From a gamma proteobacterium SCGC AB-629-P17 (GTDB taxonomy: Bacteria > Pseudomonadota > Gammaproteobacteria > PS1 > Pseudothioglobaceae): DNA of 38,684 nt. The stretch is from NCBI GenBank assembly GCA_000372785.1, contig KB889780.1, forward strand, positions 1 to 38,684, read 5' to 3'. Made by a program: the position numbers and the translations under genes. The notes beneath the pieces were generated by a model. It saw only the letters and a list, made by a program, of their open reading frames with translations, ran no database searches and had not been told where the DNA came from. Below are positions 26,934 to 36,731 of this stretch, one piece after another; within the stretch, counting starts at the first letter, position 1; every line of letters begins with the position of its first letter.

Positions 26934-28682
26934 ATGAAAGAGCAATTACAAGAACTAATTATTAAAAGCCTTAGTGGACTAATCGATAAGGGTCTGCTCA
27001 GTGAGCTACCTTCAAAGATTCGTCTAGACCATACTAAAGATAAAACTCATGGTGATTATGCAACGAATATTGCATTGGTGTTGGCAAAGCAAACTAAAAG
27101 TGACCCGAAAAAATTAGCGCAGACCATTGTTGATCAATTGGGAGAATCCTCACTCGTTAAAAAAACAGAAATCGCCGGACCGGGATTTATTAATTTTTTC
27201 CTTTCAGATGAATCGAGCATTGCTGTGATTAATGACATTATTGATAGTGGTGACAGTTATGGCATGTCAACTATTGGTTCAGGGAAAAGTGTACTCTTGG
27301 AATTTGTTTCAGCAAATCCGACAGGACCACTTCATGTTGGTCATGGTCGAGGAGCCGCTTACGGAGCTACAATTTCTAATCTCTTAAGGGCTGTTGGTTT
27401 TAAAGTAGACAATGAGTATTATGTCAACGATGCTGGTAGACAGATGGATATTCTGACTGTAAGTATTTTTTTCCGGTATTTGACTTTATCTGACGAAAAA
27501 CTTAGATTTCCTGATAACGGCTATCAGGGTAAATACATCAAAGATATTGCTGAAAGCGTCTTTGAACAATATGGAGATAAGTGGCGACAAAGTTCATCAG
27601 TACTCTATAAAGATGTTTGCAAAGATGGTCAACAGGGCGGTGATAAAGAATCTCATATTGATGAATTGATCGTTAAGTCAAGGCAGCTATTGGGTGAGGG
27701 TTATGAAGCCATCTTTCGTATTGGTATCGATATCATTCTCAGTGGTATTAAAAGAGATTTAGCAGAGTTTGGCGTTAATTTTGAAAAATGGTTTTTAGAA
27801 CAGTCTTTGATTGATAATGGGTTAGCTAAGGTTACAGTTGATAAATTACAGGAGTCTGGTCATATCTATTCAAAGGATGGAGCGCTTTGGTTCAATACAA
27901 CTGAATATGGAGATGAGAAGGACCGTGTCGTTGTTCGCGATAATGGTATCCATACTTATTTTGCTTCAGATATTGCTTATCATCTTGAGAAATTTGAACG
28001 CGGCTATGACAAGGTAATAAATATTTGGGGTGCTGACCATCACGGTTATATCGCTCGAGTTAAGGCCTCCATTGCTGCACTTAATCATGACCCTAATAAA
28101 TTAGAAATTCTACTGGTGCAATTTGCTAACTTATACCGTGGAGGCAAGAAAGTGCAGATGTCAACACGTAGCGGTTCTTTTGTGACTTTAGAAGAACTGC
28201 GTAATGAAGTAGGTAATGACGCTGCTCGTTTTTTCTATATTCTTAGAAAATCAGAACAGCATATGGACTTTGACCTAGATTTAGCCAAATCCAAAACTAA
28301 TGAAAATCCAGTTTTCTATATCCAGTATGCACACGCTCGTATTTGCTCTGTTTTTAGACAAGCTGTCGACAAGGGTATTGAATTTGAAAGTCAAACAGCT
28401 GACCTCTCATTGCTTAAAGAGGATAGTGAAAAGGCACTTTTAAAAGAGCTTAGTCGTTATAAAAGTGTTATTGAATCCTCAGCCTTGCAATATGAGCCGC
28501 ACCAGCTGGCTTATTATTTACGTGAATTAGCAACCCATTTCCATAGCTACTACAACATCTGTCCTTTTTTGGTTGAAGATAAAAAGCTTGCTCAGGCAAG
28601 ACTGTCACTCATTTCTGCAACCAAGCAGGTTTTTGTAAATGGACTAAATATTTTAGGGGTGAGTGCACCAGAGTCAATGTGA
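26934..28682 (+). CDS. argS: Arginyl-tRNA synthetase
   Basis: ArgRS charges tRNA-Arg with arginine. The 582-residue class I synthetase matches the family (E. coli 577). It has the N-terminal Add1 domain with [10 protein letters not shown], the ATP-binding [21 protein letters not shown] (HIGH-type HVGH), [13 protein letters not shown], the [14 protein letters not shown] block, and a MSTRSG loop in place of KMSK, which is normal for many ArgRSs. The C-terminal DALR domain ends [16 protein letters not shown]. No Shine-Dalgarno is seen. The stop TGA lies inside the GTGA that starts the following helicase gene, so the two are translationally coupled. Confidence 0.96.
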   Translation: MKEQLQELIIKSLSGLIDKGLLSELPSKIRLDHTKDKTHGDYATNIALVLAKQTKSDPKKLAQTIVDQLGESSLVKKTEIAGPGFINFFLSDESSIAVINDIIDSGDSYGMSTIGSGKSVLLEFVSANPTGPLHVGHGRGAAYGATISNLLRAVGFKVDNEYYVNDAGRQMDILTVSIFFRYLTLSDEKLRFPDNGYQGKYIKDIAESVFEQYGDKWRQSSSVLYKDVCKDGQQGGDKESHIDELIVKSRQLLGEGYEAIFRIGIDIILSGIKRDLAEFGVNFEKWFLEQSLIDNGLAKVTVDKLQESGHIYSKDGALWFNTTEYGDEKDRVVVRDNGIHTYFASDIAYHLEKFERGYDKVINIWGADHHGYIARVKASIAALNHDPNKLEILLVQFANLYRGGKKVQMSTRSGSFVTLEELRNEVGNDAARFFYILRKSEQHMDFDLDLAKSKTNENPVFYIQYAHARICSVFRQAVDKGIEFESQTADLSLLKEDSEKALLKELSRYKSVIESSALQYEPHQLAYYLRELATHFHSYYNICPFLVEDKKLAQARLSLISATKQVFVNGLNILGVSAPESM

Positions 28683-31600
28683 ATGATCAGTATCAAAGAG
28701 ATCAGGCTTTAGATATAAGCGATTCTTTCATTGTACAAGCGCCAGCGGGTTCTGGCAAAACAGAACTACTCACTCAGCGTTATCTCAAATTACTCAGCAT
28801 TGCTGATGAGCCAGAAACTATATTGGCAATAACTTTTACCAATAAGGCAGTAGATGAACTTAAACAAAGAGTGGTAAGTTCATTGACGCAAGCACAATCA
28901 ACCCCACCCAAAGAAGCCCACAAACTGAAGACCTATAAACTTGCTTATCAGGTTTTGAAGCAATCTCAACTTCGAGAGTGGGATTTGCTCAATAATCCTT
29001 CAAGGATAAAAATTAGCACCATTGATTCTCTTTCAAGTTTGATCGTGTCGAAATATCCATCAATTGAGCAACTAATACCACCCAGAATAATGAGTGATCG
29101 TTATGAGTTCGAACACATGTACCAAATGGCAGCAGAACGGACACTGATGTTGATAGAGGAAGACGAGTACAACGAACCTATTGCCAACGTTTTATTGTAT
29201 TTGGATAACCATGTGGATAAGTTTTATCGACTTTTGGTGCATATGCTATCAAAAAGAGAACAATGGTTACCTAGGCTGTACCTCAAAGGTGTGCTTGATA
29301 TTGATTTTTTGGAGCGAACTGCACAACGAATTATTGTTGAGCATTTACAAGTTCTAAGAGAGATTGCATCGGAGTGCTTGAATGCAGAAATTTTCACTTT
29401 GCTTAAATCTAATACGCGTCCTGAAGTCTCCAAAATTAACAAACTTCCTGGTGACAAGTTAACTGACATGTCTAATTGGCAAATAATTGCCGACCTATTG
29501 CTAGCAAAAAGTAGCGGAGAATGGCGAAAAAAAATAGATAAGTCACTTGGTTTCCCGCCTGAACTCAAAGAACAAAAAAAATCTTTGATGGTAATCTTGA
29601 AAGAACTGGGTTCTGCAGATGTTTTCAAAAAACAACTTCTTGAATTAGATCAATTACCAAATGCTCATCAAAATGAATCCACCATAAACAGTATCAAAGA
29701 TATCAGCCAAGTATTGAAACTAGGCGTTGCTCAATTAAGCTTGACATTTGAAGAACAAGGTGTTCAGGATTTTTCAGAAGTTGGAATGCAAGCAATTAAA
29801 GCGCTTGATAGTCGTGAAATAGTCAGTGATATTGCTTTATTTCTGGATTACCAAATCAAACATCTTTTAATTGACGAGTTTCAGGATACTTCTTATGCAC
29901 AATTAATTCTTATTCAAAAGTTACTCGAGAGCTGGCAAGAGGGTGACGGTAAAACAATATTATTGGTAGGCGATCCAATGCAGTCAATCTATAGATTTCG
30001 TGAATCTAAGGTTGAAATTTTTTTAAAGGTCATGCAAGATGGAATTGCAAATGTAAAGATAAATCCACTATTACTGAACACTAACTTTAGATCAAATATG
30101 AGTATTGTTGAATCAAACAATACTTTTCTTTCTGATATTTTCCCCGATGTGGATAACCTAATACAGGGTGCTATTCATTTTTCTAAGTCCAACTCAGCTT
30201 CCAAAGATATGACTCAGGATGCAGTTAAGTTCTATCCCTTTGGTTATGGCCAAAATAAACAAGAGGCTGAACAAGTGAGTGCCATTATCAGTGAATCACA
30301 ACAACAGGACTCAACTCAAGAGATTGCAGTGTTAGTGAGATCAAGAACTCATTTGCAAGACATCATGGCCTCACTTCAGTCTCATGAAATTAATTTTGAA
30401 GCTGTAAAAACAGAACCCTTAAGGTCTAATCTGTTTACTCGAGATTTAATAAGTCTAACTCGTGCGTTAATAAGTTTAGGAGATAAATTGGCCTGGCTAT
30501 CCATTCTTCGCTCCCCTTGGTGTGGCTTGAAGCTTAATGAATTATTGATTATTAGTCGCTCTGATGAGATGACGATTTTTCACCAACTAAGTGACGATGC
30601 TGTTTTAAAAGAGTTTACTGAAGATGGTATGAAACGAGCAAAATACCTTTATCAAGCGATTTCAGAGGCAGTTTTCAATGAAGGGCGATTCTCTTTTGTT
30701 GAGCGTTTTCTTTATGCTCTAAATCAATTGAATCCAGAGCAAGAAATGAACCAACAGCAGCGAAATATAAAGTCCCAGTTTGTCTCTCTTTTAAATGAAT
30801 GTGAGAGCAATGAAAATCTTGATATTGATACCTTAGAGTCAATGCTTCAGGACTTATATGCACCCTCTCAGCCAGCCTCTGTAAAACTTATGACTATCCA
30901 TCAGGCGAAAGGATTAGAGTTTGATATAGTTATTCTTCCTGGGCTAGGTAAAACTGGGAAAAGCAACACTTCAGCACTGATTCAAATACAAGAATTTTCG
31001 AACCATAATATATTATTAGCGCCTATGAAGTCAGCTTATGATAGAGATGAAAGCAAGACATATCTATATTTGAAATATGTGGAAAAACAACAAAGTCATT
31101 TCGAGATGATGCGCCTATTGTATGTAGCGATGAGTCGTGCAAAAGAAAAACTACATTTACTAGGAAGCGTTAATAAATCAGGCGAAGTGCCAAGTAATAC
31201 ATTGCTTTATCTTTTAAGTCATTTTTATCAAGAATCAATCGACAACTTGGAAAATTTTCCTGAAGAAAATTCCAAACAATTAGTTGCACCTAAAATGATT
31301 CTTTACAAAGAATTCCCGAGCTTTTCTGGAAGGGAAACTCAACATATAAATGAACCAAAAAATTTACCCAGAAATATTGATTTAATTTATCAAAGTGCGT
31401 TAGGGACTATTGTTCATTATTATTTAGAGCATAGCTTGTTTAAACCCTCAGAAAAAAGTGTTGAGATTAAGTTGCTGGAGTTCGGCTTTCCGAAAAAACT
31501 TCTTCATACATACACCAAACAAGTTTGTCAGTTACTTCAGAATACCGAGCAAGATAAAGTGTTTGATTGGTTATTTAAGCACAGAGAGTCTACTCAGACC

Positions 31601-31855
31601 GAAGCTGAATATAGTGGTAACTCAAAAAATGTTATTATTGACAGACTATTTATTGAAGACGGCGTGCTGTGGGTTATTGACTTCAAAACAGCTTCACCAA
31701 CAAAAGACGAATCCATTGATGCATTTATTGAGCGTCAAAAAAATTCTCATCAAGAGCAACTTCTAGAATATCAAACAATTTTACATAACGTCTTCAAATT
31801 GCCTACAAAGCTAGCTTTATACTGTCCATCTATTAGTCAATTGATTTATCTATAA
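28679..31855 (+). CDS. UvrD-family helicase fused to RecB/AddA-type nuclease
   Basis: This 1058-residue protein resembles AddA/RecB, which process double-strand breaks. Superfamily 1 helicase motifs are clear: Walker A APAGSGKT (21-28), [62 protein letters not shown] and [13 protein letters not shown]. The C-terminal 200 residues carry a PD-(D/E)XK nuclease signature: [30 protein letters not shown] and QEQLLEYQ. AddA normally works with AddB, and RecB with RecC and RecD. None is adjacent here (argS is upstream, a cystathionine lyase gene downstream). The GTG start at 28679 overlaps the argS stop by 4 bases. The alternative ATG four bases later is out of frame. Confidence 0.88.
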   Translation: MNDQYQRDQALDISDSFIVQAPAGSGKTELLTQRYLKLLSIADEPETILAITFTNKAVDELKQRVVSSLTQAQSTPPKEAHKLKTYKLAYQVLKQSQLREWDLLNNPSRIKISTIDSLSSLIVSKYPSIEQLIPPRIMSDRYEFEHMYQMAAERTLMLIEEDEYNEPIANVLLYLDNHVDKFYRLLVHMLSKREQWLPRLYLKGVLDIDFLERTAQRIIVEHLQVLREIASECLNAEIFTLLKSNTRPEVSKINKLPGDKLTDMSNWQIIADLLLAKSSGEWRKKIDKSLGFPPELKEQKKSLMVILKELGSADVFKKQLLELDQLPNAHQNESTINSIKDISQVLKLGVAQLSLTFEEQGVQDFSEVGMQAIKALDSREIVSDIALFLDYQIKHLLIDEFQDTSYAQLILIQKLLESWQEGDGKTILLVGDPMQSIYRFRESKVEIFLKVMQDGIANVKINPLLLNTNFRSNMSIVESNNTFLSDIFPDVDNLIQGAIHFSKSNSASKDMTQDAVKFYPFGYGQNKQEAEQVSAIISESQQQDSTQEIAVLVRSRTHLQDIMASLQSHEINFEAVKTEPLRSNLFTRDLISLTRALISLGDKLAWLSILRSPWCGLKLNELLIISRSDEMTIFHQLSDDAVLKEFTEDGMKRAKYLYQAISEAVFNEGRFSFVERFLYALNQLNPEQEMNQQQRNIKSQFVSLLNECESNENLDIDTLESMLQDLYAPSQPASVKLMTIHQAKGLEFDIVILPGLGKTGKSNTSALIQIQEFSNHNILLAPMKSAYDRDESKTYLYLKYVEKQQSHFEMMRLLYVAMSRAKEKLHLLGSVNKSGEVPSNTLLYLLSHFYQESIDNLENFPEENSKQLVAPKMILYKEFPSFSGRETQHINEPKNLPRNIDLIYQSALGTIVHYYLEHSLFKPSEKSVEIKLLEFGFPKKLLHTYTKQVCQLLQNTEQDKVFDWLFKHRESTQTEAEYSGNSKNVIIDRLFIEDGVLWVIDFKTASPTKDESIDAFIERQKNSHQEQLLEYQTILHNVFKLPTKLALYCPSISQLIYL

Positions 31856-31879
31856 ATTTATTTTAAGTACATAAATTGC

Positions 31880-31908
31880 TGGACAAAATAGAGAATTACA
31901 CCTATGAT
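31880..31908 (+). promoter_or_regulatory. Sigma-70-type promoter of the cystathionine lyase gene
   Basis: TGGACA (31880-31885), 17 bases, TATGAT (31903-31908): both hexamers match 5 of 6 consensus bases at ideal spacing. Transcription would start near 31915, downstream of TTG 31876, the first possible start of the reading frame. This supports ATG 31939 as the real start. Confidence 0.6.
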
Positions 31909-31938
31909 GATTCCCAATTTATTAGAGTATTTATTGAT

Positions 31939-33105
31939 ATGAGTAAGCCCAGTGAACTGATTGGTTGGAATGACTATAGCTATAGTTATGGGGGGCGGGA
32001 GATTAAAACCATTAACCCTTCTATACAAAGTGGTTCTACGGTTTTATTTGAAAGCTATGAGGATATGCAGTTGAACGATAGGGGTCAGTATCCTGGTATC
32101 ACTTACGGGACAGGAGGTTTATCAACTCAGAAGAGCTTTGAAGAAGCTATATGCAGGCTTGAAAATGGTCATATTTCGCATGCATTTCCTTCAGGCATTA
32201 ATGCGATTATATGTACATTAATGGCGTTTACTCAGAGCGGTGACGAGGTTTTAATTACTGACAATGTCTATGGCCCCACTGCGAGATTCTGCCATAAAGT
32301 TCTTGCTAAATACAACATTAAAATTACACATATAGAGTCCAATATCGGTTCTGAAATTAGTCAATATATCAATGACAATACTAAACTAATTTTTTTAGAG
32401 TCCCCGGGTTCCAATACTTTTGAAATTCAAGATATTCCTGCAATAGTAAAAATTGCAAAAAGAGCAGGCATTCCTACAGTCATTGATAATACGTGGGCTA
32501 CGCCATTATTTTTAAAACCTTTAGATCTAGGAGTTGACATCTCGATTCACTCAGCCACGAAATATATTTGTGGCTATTCTGATGTTTTAATAGGTTGCAT
32601 AACCGTAAATAAGAAGTATTCAAAAGAGTTAGATGAATATTTGAATACAGTTGAAAGTTATACGAACTCGCATGACTGTTATCTTGCTTTGAGAGGGTTA
32701 AGAACACTACAAGTTCGTCTCAGTGCTTATCAAAAGTCTGCATTTGAGATTGCGAGATGGCTTGAAACAGAAGATATTGTTGACTGTGTCATTCATCCTG
32801 GACTAGAATCGCATCCTCAGCACAATCTCTGGAAGAGAGATTATTCTGGCGCATCTGGGCTTTTTGCATTTACATTTAAAGAAAAATATTCAGACAATAA
32901 AATTGCGTTATTTATAAATTCACTCGAGATGTTTGGGCTTGGGTATAGCTGGGGTGGGTTTAAAAGCCTTGTAACTGCAAGACAGTACAAACGAGATGGC
33001 AAATGGGTGCATGATGGCAAGCACCTTATTCGTCTGAATATAGGTCTTGAAGATACAAAGGACTTAATTTCAGATATAAAAAGTGGTTTTGGTAAACTAA
33101 ATTAA
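31939..33105 (+). CDS. metC: Cystathionine beta-lyase-like PLP enzyme (Cys/Met metabolism family)
   Basis: Family members cleave cystathionine to homocysteine, pyruvate and ammonia, or act as related C-S lyases. The frame is open from TTG 31876, but a good promoter lies inside that extension, so ATG 31939 is preferred (388 residues). Visible features are the GGREIKTINPSIQSGSTVLF opening, YGTGGLSTQ, the IDNTWATP strand with its cofactor Asp, the PLP-binding Lys in HSATKYICGYSDVLIG, and FGLGYSWGGFKSLV, which is characteristic of MetC rather than MetB. Its stop is one base from the stop of the convergent dioxygenase gene. Other substrates (for example other sulfur amino acids) cannot be excluded. 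Confidence 0.85.
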   Translation: MSKPSELIGWNDYSYSYGGREIKTINPSIQSGSTVLFESYEDMQLNDRGQYPGITYGTGGLSTQKSFEEAICRLENGHISHAFPSGINAIICTLMAFTQSGDEVLITDNVYGPTARFCHKVLAKYNIKITHIESNIGSEISQYINDNTKLIFLESPGSNTFEIQDIPAIVKIAKRAGIPTVIDNTWATPLFLKPLDLGVDISIHSATKYICGYSDVLIGCITVNKKYSKELDEYLNTVESYTNSHDCYLALRGLRTLQVRLSAYQKSAFEIARWLETEDIVDCVIHPGLESHPQHNLWKRDYSGASGLFAFTFKEKYSDNKIALFINSLEMFGLGYSWGGFKSLVTARQYKRDGKWVHDGKHLIRLNIGLEDTKDLISDIKSGFGKLN

Positions 33106-33106
33106 A

Positions 33107-33931
33107 CTATTTAACTCTTTTGTCGTTAAGGACAGTCACACGATGCATATGACGAATCTTAGGCAAATAATCAAGAACAGCGTAGTGTTGTGTAATTCGA
33201 TTGTCCCAGATAGCGATAGAGTTGTTGCGCCAACGAAACCTGACCTGGAACTCGGGTTTGGCAATATGTTGGTACAAGAATTGTAGTATACGGTCACTTT
33301 GACCTTGACTTTCATTAATTATATTGCGTGTAAATGACTGGTTGACATTTAAATATTTCAAGCCAGAAACAGGATGTGTCTCGACAACTTTGTGCACTGC
33401 TGAGCCGACGCTCTTAAGTGCATTGTTGACAGATTCAATACCGCCATCTCTATAAAAATCATTCCTAAACGTTCCCATGTCATTGATAGCTTCCAGATTT
33501 TCCAAGTACTGCTTCCAGCCATCTGTTAAATTATCATAAGCGGCGCTCATGCTCGCCCAAAGAGTGTCGCCACCAATGTCAGGAATTTTTATACCATGCA
33601 AAATACTGGCAAATGGAGGGTTTGATCTGAAGGTAAGGTCCTTGTGCCAATCTGTAGTATTTGGAATATTATTCTTATCATTCTTAAGTAGGACTATATT
33701 TTCATAACCATCGACATGTGGATAGACAGGATGAGGGGGCTCCGGCTCGCCAAAACTTTTTGCTAGTTTCAGATGGCTTTCGGGGGATAAGTCTTGGTCT
33801 CGAAAAAAAACAACTTGGTTTTTAATCAGTGCATTGTAGATCTGATTACATATATCATCGTTTAGGCCCTTATTAAGCGATACTCCAGAAATCTCTGCTC
33901 CGATGGACGGTGTCATTGCTTCAATTTTCAA
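33107..33931 (-). CDS. TauD/TfdA-family alpha-ketoglutarate-dependent dioxygenase
   Basis: The 274-residue protein is an Fe(II)/2-oxoglutarate dioxygenase of the taurine/2,4-D type. The iron facial triad is visible as H96-x-D98 (WHKDLTF) and H249 (DNRITQHYAV), with an Arg about 11-15 residues later for 2-oxoglutarate. The N-terminus MKIEAMTPSIGAEISGV is typical of the family. It starts at TTG 33931, supported by AGGAAG 6 bases upstream; the next ATG is five codons in and lacks an RBS. The gene is downstream of a broken MFS transporter on the same strand and convergent with metC. A sulfonate-sulfur role (taurine) is plausible, but the substrate cannot be assigned from sequence. Confidence 0.85.
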   Translation of the reverse strand: MKIEAMTPSIGAEISGVSLNKGLNDDICNQIYNALIKNQVVFFRDQDLSPESHLKLAKSFGEPEPPHPVYPHVDGYENIVLLKNDKNNIPNTTDWHKDLTFRSNPPFASILHGIKIPDIGGDTLWASMSAAYDNLTDGWKQYLENLEAINDMGTFRNDFYRDGGIESVNNALKSVGSAVHKVVETHPVSGLKYLNVNQSFTRNIINESQGQSDRILQFLYQHIAKPEFQVRFRWRNNSIAIWDNRITQHYAVLDYLPKIRHMHRVTVLNDKRVK

Positions 33932-33947
33932 AATTCACTTCCTAACC

Positions 33948-33996
33948 AAAAAATCATTACTCTATAAGAAAATATATGAAAAAGCAATGATTTTTT
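33948..33996 (-). repeat. 11-bp inverted repeat between MFS gene and dioxygenase
   Basis: AAAAAATCATT (33948-33958) and AATGATTTTTT (33986-33996) are perfect complements around a 27-base AT-rich loop. The MFS stop codon (33995-33997) lies partly inside it. On the - strand it ends in six T, so it may be a weak terminator. Alternatively it brackets a promoter-like TATAGA for the dioxygenase. Confidence 0.4.
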
Positions 33997-35171
33997 ATGA
34001 CTCTTGTTTGTTGTGCTTTAGCCACCACAAAAGAAGCAGCAACTGAAATGCTAATAACGGGATAACAGACAACATCGTTACCTCCCAACTAAAGTTGAAC
34101 ACAAACCAGCCTGCTGAAAGAGCTGCAAAAGCCTGAAAACCAAAAATCAGAAAATCGTTGACTGACTGAACTTTAAACTTTTCATTTTCATTATAAGAGC
34201 GAGGGAGTAAATTAGTACCTCCAATAAACAAAAAATTCCAACCCAGACCGAGGAGCATTAAAGACCACCAGTAGCTATTTAAAGATTGGTCCAAGTATGC
34301 AGTAGTAACAGAGATAATTAAAATAACAACACCAAGAATCATCATTCGTGAAAGCCCCAAATACTTAACAATCATTGCTGTAAATAGAGATGGTAGAAAC
34401 ATTGCAATGACATGACTTTGGATGACAAATTTAGTATGCTCAATTGAAAAGCCGTCCATCACATGCATACTCACTGGGGTTGCTGTCATGACAAAACTCA
34501 TTACAACATAACCTGTAGTTGCAGCACTAGCAGCAATAATGAAAGAGCCTTGCTTAATAATTTCAATCAAGGGACGTCTTGATTTTTCCACTTGTTCATG
34601 AAGTTTTTCAACGGGTTGAAAAAAACAAAGCAACACAAATGCAGGAACAAAGAGTAAGGCAAGTAGAACAAATGAGCCTATAAAATCTATCTCAAACCAA
34701 TTTTTACCTAAGGTAGCAACTTCAGGTCCGAGATAGGCTGATAGCAAACTTCCAAGAAGAACTATAGCTATTGCTGTGGTTCTTTGTTCTTCTTGAACAC
34801 TTTCAATTGCAGCAAATCTAAACTGATACATCGTTGCGGCTGTAGCGCCTAACAAAAAAACTTGACAGACAAAAAAGAGGAAAAGATTCAGTATAAATAG
34901 CATAGATGCCTAAGCCTATTGTGGCAATTGTGTAGAGACATGTACTCAAAAAAACTCTTTTACGACCAAACAAAGACATTAGCCGATTGACCGGCAGAAT
35001 AGCAAGTGCAGTCCCTACTACTATTATCGCAACTGGAAGAGTTGAAAGATCTTTTACGTGAGTAAGTGAGTTACCGATAATTCCGCCAACAAAGACCATG
35101 AATACGGCAACTGACATAAAAAACGCTGAACATGTTGCTAATAGCCAGACATTTTTTGGAATTTGAAGCAT
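33995..35171 (-). pseudogene. MFS transporter disrupted by a one-base frameshift
   Basis: Two overlapping - strand frames (35171 to 34818, and onward to 33995) together encode one 12-helix major facilitator protein. The span is 1177 bases, that is 391 codons plus a stop plus one extra base. The first part reads MLQIPKNVWLLATCSAFF to YAIYTESFPLFCLSSF. The second continues LLGATAATMYQFRFAAIES, a stretch that resembles the normal continuation in this transporter group. The shift most likely lies in the A7 run at 34854-34860 (T7 in the gene), or else in the A6 run at 34871-34876. Removing one base restores a full protein. It could be a true mutation, a homopolymer sequencing error, or slippage during expression. 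Substrate unknown. It lies between glmU and the dioxygenase gene, all on one strand. Confidence 0.85.
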
Positions 35172-35204
35172 GAAATAAGTTTTTCTTCTACTAAGTCGGG
35201 GTTA

Positions 35205-36557
35205 TTACTTTTTCTTTCTTTGCCAATGATCAATCGTTTTTTGCTTTTTCCGGCTTAATGTCAGTTTATCACTTGGGGCGTCTTGGGTGATAGTTGAGCC
35301 GGCACCAATAGTGGCATTTTTACCAACCGTTATGGGAGCAATTAATTGAGTATCAGATCCAATAAATGCACCATCTTCAATGATAGTTTGATTTTTATTT
35401 GCACCATCATAATTACAAGTTATAACACCTGCGCTAATATTAACATCTTGACCTATTGAACTATCTCCAACATAGCTTAGATGGGGTACTTTAGATTTGT
35501 CACCAATTGTGGATTTTTTTACTTCAACAAAGTTACCAATTCTGGCATGATTACCCACCTCAGTTTCGGGGCGAATACGAGCAAAAGGGCCTACAGTTGT
35601 ATGGCTTCCGATTATAGAATTTTCGATAATAGAGTTTGCATTAATTTCTGCATGATTGCCGATTTTAGCGTTTTTTATAATACAATTAGGCGCAATTAGA
35701 ACATTTTCACCTAATTCGTTTTCACCTTCAAAGACGACATTTACATCTACTGAACAGTCCTTACCAAAGATTAAATTACCACGACAGTCGAAACGACTTG
35801 GGTCTTTAATAGTTAAACCCATAGACATCAAATCGTTTGCTTGTTTTTGCTGATAAATTCTTTCCGCTTCAGCCAATTGATTTTTATTGTTTATACCCAT
35901 AACTTCAGATACATTGTCGCACACTAAAGATGAAATAGTAACATTATCTGAGACTGCAATTTCAACAATATCAGTGAGATATAGTTCACCTTGTTTGTTA
36001 TTGGGCTCTAGTTGGCTTATATATTTCTTTAAAAGAGATCCTCGGATGGCCATAATGCCAGTATTGATTTCATTAATTTTTTGTTTGTCGTCATCTGCAT
36101 CTTTATGTTCAATAATAGCCTGGACTCGTTTATTTTTATCACGCACTATTCGTCCATAGCCGCTTGGGTCATCTAGAGTTACGCTTAAAATGGAAAAGCC
36201 TGTTAAATGTGATTGGTCAATCAGTAATTTTATTGTATTTGTTGAAATGAGTGGTACGTCACCATAGAGTATGATGCAAGTCGATTTATTATTGATACCA
36301 GTTTTTACCTGTTGAACTGCATGACCTGTTCCTAATTGTTTTTTTTGTACTACCCAATTAATGGAATGGTTGTTGATTGAATTCTTTACGAGTTCGGCTT
36401 CATTGCCAATCACAATATTGATTGAAGTAGATAAAGGATTAATTGCATCAACAACATGCTGCAATAATGACTTGCCACCAATTTGGTGAAGCACTTTCGC
36501 TTTATTTGATTTCATTCGTGTGCCTTGACCGGCAGCTAAGATGATGGCGTCAATCAT
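35205..36557 (-). CDS. glmU: Bifunctional GlmU (GlcN-1-P acetyltransferase / GlcNAc-1-P uridyltransferase)
   Basis: GlmU makes UDP-GlcNAc for peptidoglycan and LPS in the cytoplasm. The 450-residue protein has the N-terminal uridyltransferase domain with LAAGQGTRMKSNKAKVLH, QLGTGHAVQ and LYGDVPL. The C-terminal left-handed beta-helix acetyltransferase (about 250-450) has hexapeptide repeats and the acceptor-site blocks RIRPETEVGNHARIGNFVEVKKS and SYVGDSSIG, followed by CNYDGANKNQTIIEDG. The tail is basic (HWQRKKK). The ATG at 36557 has no Shine-Dalgarno. A TACTATAAA motif occurs about 15 bases upstream of it on the - strand. The MFS pseudogene follows 33 bases downstream. Confidence 0.96.
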   Translation of the reverse strand: MIDAIILAAGQGTRMKSNKAKVLHQIGGKSLLQHVVDAINPLSTSINIVIGNEAELVKNSINNHSINWVVQKKQLGTGHAVQQVKTGINNKSTCIILYGDVPLISTNTIKLLIDQSHLTGFSILSVTLDDPSGYGRIVRDKNKRVQAIIEHKDADDDKQKINEINTGIMAIRGSLLKKYISQLEPNNKQGELYLTDIVEIAVSDNVTISSLVCDNVSEVMGINNKNQLAEAERIYQQKQANDLMSMGLTIKDPSRFDCRGNLIFGKDCSVDVNVVFEGENELGENVLIAPNCIIKNAKIGNHAEINANSIIENSIIGSHTTVGPFARIRPETEVGNHARIGNFVEVKKSTIGDKSKVPHLSYVGDSSIGQDVNISAGVITCNYDGANKNQTIIEDGAFIGSDTQLIAPITVGKNATIGAGSTITQDAPSDKLTLSRKKQKTIDHWQRKKK

Positions 36558-36731
36558 ATTAATATGGGTTTATAGTACTTTACTAGAATTAATACTTATT
36601 TTAAGCGATAACTAGTTTTTTGTATAATGTTACACTTTTAATAAATGTGTGCTTTTTCAACTTTGATTTATTAATATTTTGATTGTTTAATAGTAAAATC
36701 CGCATTAGATTATAAAAAGTGAATAATAAAT
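36558..36731. promoter_or_regulatory. Divergent control region between glmU and the DUF47 gene
   Basis: This 174-base AT-rich region contains no gene. On the + strand a perfect TATAAT (36623-36628, preceded by TTTTTTG) and a TATAAAAAGTG (36711-36721) are the best -10 candidates for the DUF47-PiT transcript. Neither has a strong -35. I see no clear Pho box, but a degenerate one could be missed by eye. Confidence 0.4.

Noticed and set aside
29224-29628. 134-codon open frame antisense to the helicase gene
   Set aside because: Composition follows the sense gene; no RBS or family resemblance.
31876-31938. TTG 31876 as the start of the cystathionine lyase
   Set aside because: A good -35/-10 pair lies inside this stretch, and the family N-terminus is reached from ATG 31939.
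34818-35171. A separate 117-residue membrane protein upstream of the MFS gene
   Set aside because: It is the N-terminal third of the same transporter; its last residues after the homopolymer are out of frame.
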